Positions 13,099 through 21,362 of a DNA stretch of 64,000 bases are shown here, piece after piece. How positions within the stretch are numbered: the stretch's first letter is position 1; each line of letters begins with the position of its first letter. The DNA is from Kluyvera intermedia (GTDB taxonomy: Bacteria; Pseudomonadota; Gammaproteobacteria; Enterobacterales; Enterobacteriaceae). The position numbers and the translations under genes were made by a program. Location: the NCBI RefSeq assembly GCF_034424175.1, contig NZ_CP139986.1, positions 1,302,001-1,366,000 on the forward strand, in the 5' to 3' direction. Under the pieces are notes generated by a model, which made no database searches, was not told the DNA's origin, and saw only the letters and a list, made by a program, of their open reading frames with translations.

Positions 13099-14454
13099 TT
13101 AAAGAATACGGCTGATAAGTCTATCGATACGGATACGTCGTAAACGGCGGATAAGTTTTCTTACCTTCACCGGATAATCAGCAATACTCTGCAGATCGCG
13201 GTAGTGATTAACGACAGTGGTGTGCTGACGAATCAAATCCAGCTCTTTCTGGCGCATCGATGCCAGCTGCCTTTTCGGGTCGTGAATCAACACAGCGTTT
13301 TCCAGATCCAGACGCCAGGCCCGTGGATTGAGGTTGTTACCGGTAAGCAACATCCACTCGTTATCAACCCACATCCCTTTCAGGTGATAGCTGTTATCAG
13401 CATCTTTCCACAGGCGAACCACGAGCTGATCGGTATTAATATAATACTGGAGTCGGCTCAGGAAGCGTCGCAGGTTAATCTCATACAGATAGGGGAGTGC
13501 GCCGATAATCTTAAACGGCTCATTTTCCGGAATATAGAAGTCGTTAGCGGTCTTATCGCCGACGATAATCTCAACTTTCTTACCTTCTCGCAGCAGGCGA
13601 ATAATATTGCGAACCAGCAACGCAGGCAGGTTGAAATATGGTGTGCAGATAGTCAACTTTTCTTCGGCACACGGCATCAAATGGAAAATTGTTTTGTTGA
13701 GCTCGCTGGATTTGCCTAAACCGACCAGCGGTGTCACGGTCAGTTCATCATCACCCGCATTACCCTGGTAATGGTAACCGGTATCGCGGAGTTCCTGACG
13801 ATATTGACGGATCTCATTTTTGATTTCCGGACTTTTTGGTCGCTCGCTACTGTCCAGGCGATTAACGCCGCGACCTTCAACCAGATTTTGTAAAACCCAG
13901 TTAAACATGATATCCGCCATCTGTGGATTGCGAATGCACTGATAACGATCGTAGCGATATTTATCATGCTGATGTAGATAGACATCGTTGATGCTCGCGC
14001 CGCTATAGAGCACGGAATCATCAATAATAAAGCCTTTAAAGTGCAGCACGCCAAGAGCTTCACGCGTGTTGATAGGCACGCCATAAACCGGAACATCTAC
14101 GCCCGGATTCTCTTTGGCTGTACGGCAATACCAGTCAGCATTGGTATTTGAAGCGGCTGCGCCAATACGCCCACGCTGTGCGCGGTGCCAATCAACCAGA
14201 ACCCGGACATCCAGCTCCGGGCGTTGACGTTTGGCATCGTACAGGGCTTGCAGAATCGTCTTTCCGGCGTCGTCCTGTTCGAGGTATAACGCGACGATAC
14301 AAATCCGGCGTGTAGCGCTGGCGATTTTTGCGAGCAGGGCTTCACGGAAATCTGCTGGAGCATAGAAAAACTCAATATCATCAACAGACTGTGAAAGCTT
14401 GGGTAGTTGGGCAAGGTGTTGTTGATGTTTATTACGCTTAAATTTTGACAACAT
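13099..14454 (-). CDS. pssA: CDP-diacylglycerol-serine O-phosphatidyltransferase PssA
   Basis: PssA makes phosphatidylserine from CDP-diacylglycerol and serine, the committed step to phosphatidylethanolamine. It belongs to the phospholipase D superfamily and associates peripherally with membranes and ribosomes. Two HKD motifs are visible: HFKGFIIDD in the first half and HLKGMWVDN in the second. The basic C-terminal tail (KLIRRLRRIRIDRLISRIL) fits membrane binding. The start is ATG-TTG-TCA at 14454, giving the 451 residues of E. coli PssA; a GTG one codon upstream is not used. Confidence 0.97.
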   Translation of the reverse strand: MLSKFKRNKHQQHLAQLPKLSQSVDDIEFFYAPADFREALLAKIASATRRICIVALYLEQDDAGKTILQALYDAKRQRPELDVRVLVDWHRAQRGRIGAAASNTNADWYCRTAKENPGVDVPVYGVPINTREALGVLHFKGFIIDDSVLYSGASINDVYLHQHDKYRYDRYQCIRNPQMADIMFNWVLQNLVEGRGVNRLDSSERPKSPEIKNEIRQYRQELRDTGYHYQGNAGDDELTVTPLVGLGKSSELNKTIFHLMPCAEEKLTICTPYFNLPALLVRNIIRLLREGKKVEIIVGDKTANDFYIPENEPFKIIGALPYLYEINLRRFLSRLQYYINTDQLVVRLWKDADNSYHLKGMWVDNEWMLLTGNNLNPRAWRLDLENAVLIHDPKRQLASMRQKELDLIRQHTTVVNHYRDLQSIADYPVKVRKLIRRLRRIRIDRLISRIL

Positions 14455-14562
14455 CACAGTGCGTTTCTTCTCTGATTTAGTGAAGGGTCTTCTGTATCAG
14501 GCAGACGACGTAAGCGGTCGATGATACCATCTCTGCCGGGCAAGGGCAGCATTTCCAGCAAC

Positions 14563-17214
14563 TTAGTCATCAGTTAGCCTCAGCGATAATCCAACAATGC
14601 CATCTTCGAGCTGAATGTCTACCTCGAAACCAAGCTTCCTCGCGAGTGCTATCATTCCACGATTGTTCGGCATCGTAATCCCGTTTAGCCGTGCCAAACC
14701 GTGAGCGCGGGTGTAGCCGATTAATTTATCCAGCAAGCGCCCGCCGAGGCCGAGACCTTTTAGATCAGAACGAACCAGCACGGCGAACTCAGCATCAATA
14801 TTATCGGGATCGGAAATTGCTCGCGTGACCCCCAGGATCTCGGTGCGATCGCCAGTTCCATATACAGCAACAAAAGCCATTTCTCGATCGTAGTCGATCT
14901 GCGTCATGTTGGCTAAATCATCATGGGTAAATTCGTTGATCTCATTAAAGTAACGATAATAGAGATCTTCTTTTGTGACCCGCGCAATAAACTGCTGCAA
15001 CAGTGGTTCATCCTCCGGCAAAATCGGCCGGAAAAGACACTGGTCACCGTTCTTCATCGTGACCCACTCCTCAAGGTGCTGGGGGTAGGGGCGTATGGCA
15101 AGACGGCTTTCGCTGGAGCCGCTGAACGGCGCAATATCCAGACTGACGTCGAGCGCGGTGAATTCATTGCCTGAGGCAAGCAGAGGATGGATATCCAGAC
15201 GCTGGATCTCCGGGCAATCGACTATCAGATTCGAAACCTGCACCAAAAGTTGGCTGAGGCCGGCAATATCAAGCGGACGCAATGCACTACGCCCACGGAT
15301 TTTCTTGCTCTTAATCGCCTGGATAACCAGATAGCGGGCTAACGTCATGTTGAGCGGCGGCAGTGCGACGGCGGCCTGATCTTCTGCACGCCACTCTACG
15401 CCGCCTTCACCCAGCATGATCAGCGGACCAAATACCGGATCATGTTCAACTACCACGCGCAGCTCCTGAGCTCCGGCACGGTTCGCCATACTTTGTACCA
15501 ATAGGCCGTGAATGCGCGCCTGGGGCCAGGTCATTTTCACTCGATCGAGGATAGCATCTGCCGCCTGCTGTACCTCGGCGGCGGTGCGCAGATAGAGCAT
15601 CACCCCCTGAACCTCTGATTTATGCGGGATGTCCGGCGAGCGCAGCTTCAACGCGACCGGATAGCCAATTTGCTCGGCGATATGCACCGCTTCGGCGCTA
15701 TCGGAAGCAATCCAGGTTGGTAACGTATTCAGACCGTAAACATTTAAAATGGGGCGTACTTCATGGGTATCCAGCGCACGAACGCCGTTATCGATCGCCT
15801 GCTGTAATAGCTCATGTGCCTGAGCACTATTGGCGGCCAGACTCTGCGGCAAAGCCGGGGTTTCACGCAGTTGCTTCTGGTTTCGACGATATTCCACCAT
15901 ATGCATAAAGGCGGTAATCGTTCCTTCCGGGGTCCGGTAGGTGGGAATACCGGCATCGCTGAACATCCGACGTGCTTCAATTGAGGAATATTCCCCACAC
16001 CAGTTGGTGAGCACGCTGATGTAATTTCCACGCGGATGGTGCTTGATAAGCTCAATCAACGCGGCGGCGCTTTCGCTCCCCGTTGCGGTAGCGCTGGGGG
16101 CATGAATGATCATTAACGCATCCAGATCTGGACTATTGAGCAAGACGTTAACCGCTGAAGAATAATGGCTGATACTGGCATCATCGCGTAGATCTAACGG
16201 GTTGTTAGCTTCAACGGTATCTGGTAACAGCGCCTGAAGCTGTTGGCGCGTCTCATCGCTTAGTGTAGCGAGTTTACCATTGCGCGCCCAATGTTCATCC
16301 AGTGCCAGTGCGGCAGGGGCTGCGCCGTTACTGATAATCATCAACCGTTCACCACGCAGTGGGCGCATATGGCTAAGGGTTTCTACGGCAGAAAACAGTT
16401 CATGGGTATCCTGCACTCGCAGTAACCCGGCACGTTGAATGGCAGCGTCCCAGGCGGGATCCATTCCGGAATTGACGTGCAACAAGCGCTGAGCCGCAGG
16501 GCTCCGACCACTTTTAATCACCAGTATAGGTTTGTTACGTGAGGCGCTGCGGGCGGCAGAAACAAAGCGCCGGGCGTCACTCAATTGCTCCAGATAGAGC
16601 AAAATTGCACTGGTCTTGCTATCACGCGCCAGGTAATCGAGCAGATCATCCACGTCGATATCCAGACTATCACCCAACGCAATAAAGTAGGAGAAGCCCA
16701 TTTCGCGCTGTTGCGCCCAGTCCAGTATGGTATTGGAGACGGCAGCAGACTGGGAAATAAACGCCAGTTTGCCTTTACGGATAGGAACCGGCGAGAAACT
16801 GGCGTTCAGCCCCTGCCATGGCGCCAGCAGTCCCAGACTGTTCGGCCCGAGCAGACGCATCTGATAACGTGCGGCGCACTCTTTAAGCGCGCTGAATTGA
16901 TCGGGAGTGGAAGACAGAATAATGCAGGTCTTACAGCCTTTTTCGCCCAGAGATTCCAGTAACTCCAGATTACGGCGGGCGTGGGTGCACAGCACCGCCA
17001 GGTCGGGGGAGAAGGGGAGACTGTCGATGGTCGGCCACGCCAGTACGCCAAGCACAGCTTTCCATGTTGGCGTAACGGGTAAAACCGGGCCAGCAAAACC
17101 GCCCGCCAGCAGGTTTTGCATCATCAAGAAACCGGCACGCTGTGGCTTCATTGAAGCGCCAATAACCGCGATAGATTTTGGCCTAAGAAGTGCTTCCAGC
17201 CCACGCTGACTCAT
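14563..17214 (-). CDS. patZ: Protein lysine acetyltransferase PatZ (Pka/YfiQ)
   Basis: PatZ acetylates and inactivates acetyl-CoA synthetase and other proteins using acetyl-CoA. The 883 residues (886 in E. coli) consist of an N-terminal acyl-CoA synthetase-like region: CoA-binding domain (about 1-130), succinyl-CoA-ligase-like domain, and ATP-grasp domain (about 480-700). These are followed by a C-terminal GNAT domain with the acetyl-CoA loop GLGLGGRLL. The Shine-Dalgarno AAGGA precedes the ATG. It lies 35 bases after tapT on the same strand, so the two may be cotranscribed. Confidence 0.95.
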   Translation of the reverse strand: MSQRGLEALLRPKSIAVIGASMKPQRAGFLMMQNLLAGGFAGPVLPVTPTWKAVLGVLAWPTIDSLPFSPDLAVLCTHARRNLELLESLGEKGCKTCIILSSTPDQFSALKECAARYQMRLLGPNSLGLLAPWQGLNASFSPVPIRKGKLAFISQSAAVSNTILDWAQQREMGFSYFIALGDSLDIDVDDLLDYLARDSKTSAILLYLEQLSDARRFVSAARSASRNKPILVIKSGRSPAAQRLLHVNSGMDPAWDAAIQRAGLLRVQDTHELFSAVETLSHMRPLRGERLMIISNGAAPAALALDEHWARNGKLATLSDETRQQLQALLPDTVEANNPLDLRDDASISHYSSAVNVLLNSPDLDALMIIHAPSATATGSESAAALIELIKHHPRGNYISVLTNWCGEYSSIEARRMFSDAGIPTYRTPEGTITAFMHMVEYRRNQKQLRETPALPQSLAANSAQAHELLQQAIDNGVRALDTHEVRPILNVYGLNTLPTWIASDSAEAVHIAEQIGYPVALKLRSPDIPHKSEVQGVMLYLRTAAEVQQAADAILDRVKMTWPQARIHGLLVQSMANRAGAQELRVVVEHDPVFGPLIMLGEGGVEWRAEDQAAVALPPLNMTLARYLVIQAIKSKKIRGRSALRPLDIAGLSQLLVQVSNLIVDCPEIQRLDIHPLLASGNEFTALDVSLDIAPFSGSSESRLAIRPYPQHLEEWVTMKNGDQCLFRPILPEDEPLLQQFIARVTKEDLYYRYFNEINEFTHDDLANMTQIDYDREMAFVAVYGTGDRTEILGVTRAISDPDNIDAEFAVLVRSDLKGLGLGGRLLDKLIGYTRAHGLARLNGITMPNNRGMIALARKLGFEVDIQLEDGIVGLSLRLTDD

Positions 17215-17249
17215 ACCGGTTTTCCTTACGCGACAGTGATCGTATGAGT

Positions 17250-17948
17250 TTAACCGTTTTCCGTCTGGAGGGTTGTGATGTTGCCCTGATGATGCGCTTT
17301 TCCTGCCAGATAGTTTTCACGAAAACGGGTGAAGTGCTGGCTAAGCGCCGTAGCCGCGCCGGTATCACCCGCTAAATCCAACAGGGCAATGGCGACCTCG
17401 GCAGTGCAGTACTGACCTTCGGCATGGACTTCGCGCAGGCTGTAGGCCGATACGCGGGAGAGATCGACGGAAATCAGCGGCAGGTTATCCAGCCATGGAC
17501 TTTTGCGGAACATTTTCCGCGCTTCCGGCCAGGTTCCGTCTAACATAATAAAAAGCGGCGGCTTACCGGAAGGCGGCGCGCTAAGTACCTGACGTTCGGG
17601 GCCAGCATATGAGGACGGGAATACGACCATTGGCTGATAATCGGGATTTTTGACTAGATCCAGCAATGCCTGTGGCGGTTCAGTACGCGACCACTGGAAA
17701 GCGTCAGTCAGCGGTAAAATATCGGCAATCAGACGACCGGTATTGCTTGGCTTCATTGGCTCGGTGTCGAACATCACCAGACAAAAACGACTGTTTGCTG
17801 GATGAGGAACAATGGTATTGCACAGACAATAGCCAGTGACCAGCAAGCAGCGCTGGCAGCGGCGAACCCGGTTACCACGGGCAAGAAAAGGGCGAGTCGC
17901 GCGGGCTAAACGCTCGGCGCGCAACCGAAGAACGGCATTATCATTCAT
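17250..17948 (-). CDS. tapT: tRNA-uridine aminocarboxypropyltransferase TapT (YfiP)
   Basis: TapT transfers the 3-amino-3-carboxypropyl group of S-adenosylmethionine to U47 in the variable loop of several tRNAs (acp3U47). The 232-residue protein carries the DTW-domain signature LDGTWPEARKM and an N-terminal Cys-rich stretch CQRCLLVTGYCLC, probably a zinc site. It precedes patZ on the same strand, as in E. coli. The start MNDNAVLRLRAERLAR is typical for this family. Confidence 0.93.
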   Translation of the reverse strand: MNDNAVLRLRAERLARATRPFLARGNRVRRCQRCLLVTGYCLCNTIVPHPANSRFCLVMFDTEPMKPSNTGRLIADILPLTDAFQWSRTEPPQALLDLVKNPDYQPMVVFPSSYAGPERQVLSAPPSGKPPLFIMLDGTWPEARKMFRKSPWLDNLPLISVDLSRVSAYSLREVHAEGQYCTAEVAIALLDLAGDTGAATALSQHFTRFRENYLAGKAHHQGNITTLQTENG

Positions 17949-18017
17949 GGGGATTGAGCGGCAAAAACGCTATTGTCGCAGAGGACAATACGGGGCACAA
18001 GATGTGCCCCGTCGGAA

Positions 18018-18443
18018 CTATTGTTGAAGGGCTTCGTTCAACCAGCTTTCAAACGGTGCTTTCGGTACCGCGCCGTTTAGCATGTCGACCACTTCACCAT
18101 TTTTGAAGATCATGATAGTTGGGATGCTGCGAATACGAAAACGTGCGCTGAGTTCACGCTCTGCTTCGGTATTCACTTTTACAAAGCGAACTTTACCGCT
18201 ACGCTCTTCAGCAACATCTTCGAAAATGGGTGCAAAATTACGGCAAGGGCCACACCAGGGCGCCCAAAAATCGACGACAACCGGGAGATCGTCCTTCAGC
18301 AGTTTATCCAGCGTGCTGTCCGTGGCGTTGATAACATCACCATCAAACAAATCTTCACCACAGCGACCACATTTTGCCGCGTCGTTAAGACGCTCCTCAG
18401 GAATGCGATTAAGCGCCTGGCAGTGGGCACAAACGGTATTCAT
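18018..18443 (-). CDS. trxC: Thioredoxin 2 (TrxC)
   Basis: TrxC is a zinc-containing thioredoxin that reduces protein disulphides and responds to oxidative stress. The 141 residues (139 in E. coli) have an N-terminal zinc module with two CXXC pairs, Cys5/Cys8 and Cys25/Cys28, and a thioredoxin fold with the active site WCGPC (Cys64/Cys67). The cis-proline segment SIPTIMIF is present. It is divergent from yfiF. In E. coli the gene is activated by OxyR; I could not pin an OxyR site in the upstream 200 bases. Confidence 0.96.
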   Translation of the reverse strand: MNTVCAHCQALNRIPEERLNDAAKCGRCGEDLFDGDVINATDSTLDKLLKDDLPVVVDFWAPWCGPCRNFAPIFEDVAEERSGKVRFVKVNTEAERELSARFRIRSIPTIMIFKNGEVVDMLNGAVPKAPFESWLNEALQQ

Positions 18444-18613
18444 AACTCACCTCTGGGTCATTATGTTGCAGGACGGCAATGTTGCCGAATGTTTCTATAA
18501 TGTTACACATTATCAACGAGACTGTATTAATCAACAATGCGTTTTATCCAATGGGTACAATAGTCGTAGTCTTTTTTATGAAGTAATGGCTAAGCGCTAA
18601 CACATCAGGTAAT

Positions 18614-18630
18614 CTGCGCGCTTCGCGCAG
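18614..18630 (+). other. Short perfect hairpin upstream of the yfiF ribosome binding site
   Basis: CTGCGCG-CTT-CGCGCAG forms a perfect 7-bp GC-rich stem about 10 bases upstream of the Shine-Dalgarno AGGTGGAG of yfiF. No T run follows, so it is not a normal terminator. It could stabilise the leader or modulate initiation. Confidence 0.5.
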
Positions 18631-18647
18631 CGCAGGTGGAGAAAAAC

Positions 18648-19748
18648 ATGAGCGACGAACTAAAGAACAAAAACGGCAAGGTCAAAGTGATGTACGTCCG
18701 CAGTGACGATGACTCGGACAAACGCACCGAAAATCCACGTACTGGTAAAGGCGGAGGCCGTCCTGGCACATCCCGTGCTGGTACTTCCCGTGCCGAAGGT
18801 GGTCGTCGCCCTGCCCGTGATGACAGAAAAGGACCTAACAGCGATCGTGGCCGTGAACGAGGCCGTGACCGCGATGTTGAACGCGATCGCGACCGCGGTG
18901 ACGGTTCCCCATGGCGTACGGTTTCTCGTGCCCCGGGTGATGAAACCATCGTGAAGCCGGATCACGGCGGCATCAGCGGTAAAAGCTTTATCGATCCAGA
19001 AGTACTGCGCCGTCAGCGCGCGGAAGAAACCCGTGTTTACGGTGAAAATGCCTGTCAGGCGCTGTTCCAGAGCCGCCCGGATGCGATTGTTCGCGCCTGG
19101 TTCGTACAGAGCGTTACCCCGCGCTTTAAAGAAGCGCTGCGTTGGATGGCAGCAAACCGTAAAGCCTATCACGTGGTTGATGAAGAAGAGCTGGCAAAAG
19201 CGTCTGGCACTGAACACCACGGTGGCGTTTGCTTCCTGATTAAAAAGCGTAACGGAACGTCCGTACAGCAATGGGTTTCCCAAAGCGGTGAAGATGATTG
19301 CGTGCTGGCGCTGGAAGATGCAGGTAACCCGCATAACCTCGGCGCAATGATCCGTAGCTGCGCGCACTTCGGTGTGAAAGGCGTTATCTTGCAGGATGCC
19401 GCTTTGCTGGAATCCGGTGCGGCAATTCGTACCGCAGAAGGCGGTGCCGAGCATGTTCAGCCGATTACGGGTGATAGCTTCATCGATGCGCTGGAGCAGT
19501 TCCGTAAAGCGGGCTACACCATCGTCACCACCAGCAGCAACGGCAATGGTTTACCGCTGTTTAAAGCGGAACTGCCGAAGAAAATGGTGCTGGCCTTAGG
19601 TCAGGATCGTGATGGCGTTTCCGAAGCTGCCGCCGCGATTGCGGATATGAGCGTATCAATTGACGGCACCCGTGCGGTAGAAGGCCTGAACGTCTCTGTG
19701 GCGACCGGCGTACTGCTGAGCGAATGGTGGCGTCAGCATAAAGCGTAA
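18648..19748 (+). CDS. yfiF: SpoU-family RNA 2'-O-methyltransferase homologue YfiF with expanded basic linker
   Basis: YfiF is a predicted tRNA/rRNA methyltransferase of the SpoU (SPOUT) class; its RNA target is not established to my knowledge. The C-terminal half holds a substrate-binding domain and the SPOUT knot with motif 3 GLNVSVATGVLL. The N-terminal 100 residues are disordered, with repeats of GTSRA and an alternating Arg/Asp/Gly stretch at roughly residues 62-86. The product has 366 residues against 345 in E. coli, and the extra length lies in this linker. The start MSDELKNK at 18648 follows AGGTGGAG. Confidence 0.88.
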   Translation: MSDELKNKNGKVKVMYVRSDDDSDKRTENPRTGKGGGRPGTSRAGTSRAEGGRRPARDDRKGPNSDRGRERGRDRDVERDRDRGDGSPWRTVSRAPGDETIVKPDHGGISGKSFIDPEVLRRQRAEETRVYGENACQALFQSRPDAIVRAWFVQSVTPRFKEALRWMAANRKAYHVVDEEELAKASGTEHHGGVCFLIKKRNGTSVQQWVSQSGEDDCVLALEDAGNPHNLGAMIRSCAHFGVKGVILQDAALLESGAAIRTAEGGAEHVQPITGDSFIDALEQFRKAGYTIVTTSSNGNGLPLFKAELPKKMVLALGQDRDGVSEAAAAIADMSVSIDGTRAVEGLNVSVATGVLLSEWWRQHKA

Positions 19749-19763
19749 GCAAGCGCGATGTTG

Positions 19764-19800
19764 AAAAAAAACCGGTAGAGGCGACTCGACCGGTTTTTTT
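19764..19800 (+). terminator. Rho-independent terminator of yfiF
   Basis: The inverted repeat AAAAAAACCGGT / ACCGGTTTTTTT with a 13-base loop ends in a T run. The A run on the other side makes it usable in both directions, so it may also serve ung. Confidence 0.85.
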
Positions 19801-19813
19801 ATATGTGCAATAT

Positions 19814-19884
19814 TTCCCGGCGGCGCTGCGCTTGGCCGGGCTACGATTCAGATGTAGCCCGGCCAAGCGCAGCGCCGCCGGGAA
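19814..19884. repeat. REP pair (BIME) between yfiF and ung
   Basis: Two perfect 31-base inverted arms (19814-19844 and 19854-19884) flank a 9-base loop. Each arm carries CGGCGCTGCGCTTGGCCGGG followed by CTAC. The same arm recurs near 41532-41563 and 62257-62286, and with one mismatch near 54712-54741, so it is a dispersed REP family. Confidence 0.92.
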
Positions 19885-19894
19885 TACACCAGAC

Positions 19895-20575
19895 TTACTC
19901 CGGCAAGACAGGCATCCAGTCAATCGGTGTTTCACCGCGTCGCTCCAGCCACTGATTAGTCTGCACAAAGTGATTGCTACCAAAAAATCCACGGTGTGCA
20001 GATAGCGGCGATGGATGCGGTGCTTTCAGCACGCAGTGGCGCTGGGTATCAATAATCGCGCCTTTTTTCTGCGCGTGCGCTCCCCATAATAAGAACACTA
20101 CGCCTTCGCGGTGTTCGTTAATCAGCGCGATCACTTTATCGGTAAAGGTTTCCCAGCCGAGGCTGGCGTGTGAATGCGCCTGCCCTGCACGAACGGTCAG
20201 TACAGTGTTGAGCAGCAGCACGCCCTGGCGTGCCCAACTTTCAAGGTAGCCGTGGTTCGGGCGCGTAAAACCAGGGATGGTTCCTTCAAGCTCTTTGTAC
20301 ATATTCAGTAGAGAGGGTGGTGTTGCGATACCCGGCTGTACGGAGAAGGCCAGACCGTGTGCCTGATTAGGACCGTGATATGGGTCCTGCCCGAGGATCA
20401 CGACCTTCACATCGTTTAATTCGGTAAAGCGAAAGGCGTTAAACACATCTTTCTGCGGCGGATAGATAGTCTCACCCGACTGACGCTCATTGGCGACCGT
20501 GGTAAGCGTGTTAACGAAGTAAGGTTGTTGTTTTTCAGTGGCCAGCACATCATGCCAGGTTAAAGGGGTTGTCAT
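19895..20575 (-). CDS. ung: Uracil-DNA glycosylase
   Basis: Ung removes uracil from DNA, starting base excision repair. The 226 residues (229 in E. coli) hold the water-activating loop GQDPYHG with Asp64 and the leucine-intercalation motif HPSPLSAHRG with the catalytic His. It is divergent from grcA and ends 11 bases from a REP palindrome. Confidence 0.97.
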   Translation of the reverse strand: MTTPLTWHDVLATEKQQPYFVNTLTTVANERQSGETIYPPQKDVFNAFRFTELNDVKVVILGQDPYHGPNQAHGLAFSVQPGIATPPSLLNMYKELEGTIPGFTRPNHGYLESWARQGVLLLNTVLTVRAGQAHSHASLGWETFTDKVIALINEHREGVVFLLWGAHAQKKGAIIDTQRHCVLKAPHPSPLSAHRGFFGSNHFVQTNQWLERRGETPIDWMPVLPE

Positions 20576-20714
20576 CTCGCTCTCCTGCGAATCTCTATCA
20601 CCCTAGCTTAACTGCTTCTTTCTCCATCACAAAATCGGATGGTCTTTAAAGAGGAATGAGCCAAAAAAAAGTTGAATATTTACAAGGATTTTTGTTATTT
20701 ACGAGCTGTGTAAC

Positions 20715-20815
20715 TTGATGCAAAACAAGTATTTCCTCTCATGACCACTTTGTGGGTATGGTTTTTATTGATTTAAATCAAAGAATCAAGGGTGCTCGAG
20801 GGGTATATATACACT
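20715..20815 (+). promoter_or_regulatory. grcA promoter with tandem FNR sites
   Basis: A perfect FNR site TTGAT-TTAA-ATCAA is at 20768-20781 (centre 20774.5) and a weaker one, TTGAT-GCAA-AACAA, at 20715-20728 (centre 20721.5). The centres are exactly 53 bases apart. A -10 box TATATA at 20804-20809 predicts a start near 20815, which puts the sites at about -40.5 and -93.5. This is the arrangement described for E. coli yfiD. Confidence 0.88.
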
Positions 20816-20892
20816 CAAGCAACAATGGTTTTACCAATTGGCCGCGAGACGGTCGATTAAAAACGAATATAAAGAGCCTAGGGAGGCATCAA

Positions 20893-21276
20893 ATGATTAC
20901 AGGTATCCAGATTACTAAAACGGCTAACAACGACCTGATGAACTCATTCTGGCTGCTCGACAGCGAGAAAGGTGAAGCTCGCTGCCTGTGTGCCAAAGGT
21001 GGTTATAAAGAAGATGACGTGGTTGCACTGAGTGCGCTGGGCGACATCGAATACCGTGAAATCCCGGTTGAAGCAAAACCAGAAGTTCGCGTAGAAGGTG
21101 GTCAGCACCTGAACGTTAACGTTCTGCGTCGCGAAACCCTGATGGATGCGGTTGAACACCCAGAAAAATATCCGCAGCTGACCATCCGCGTTTCCGGCTA
21201 TGCCGTACGCTTTAACTCTCTGACGCCAGAACAGCAGCGCGACGTTATCGCTCGTACCTTCACCGAAAGCCTGTAA
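20893..21276 (+). CDS. grcA: Autonomous glycyl radical cofactor GrcA (YfiD)
   Basis: GrcA is a small glycyl-radical protein that replaces the oxygen-damaged C-terminal part of pyruvate formate-lyase. The 127 residues equal E. coli GrcA. The radical loop RVSGYAVRF holds Gly102, and the C-terminal PFL-like sequence LTPEQQRDVIARTF is conserved. A strong Shine-Dalgarno (GGGAGG) precedes the ATG at 20893. Tandem FNR sites upstream fit strong anaerobic or microaerobic induction. Confidence 0.97.
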   Translation: MITGIQITKTANNDLMNSFWLLDSEKGEARCLCAKGGYKEDDVVALSALGDIEYREIPVEAKPEVRVEGGQHLNVNVLRRETLMDAVEHPEKYPQLTIRVSGYAVRFNSLTPEQQRDVIARTFTESL

Positions 21277-21330
21277 TTTCTCAGGGGTGGGAGGTTAGGG
21301 CGTCGAATTAGCTGACGCCGGTGGATAAGT

Positions 21331-21362
21331 CCCCTCGCAGATTTCTGCGGGGGGATTTTTTT
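21331..21362 (+). terminator. Rho-independent terminator of grcA
   Basis: The stem CCCC-CGCAG / CTGCG-GGGG is followed by a run of T residues. It ends at the stop codon of the oppositely oriented PTS gene. Confidence 0.88.
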
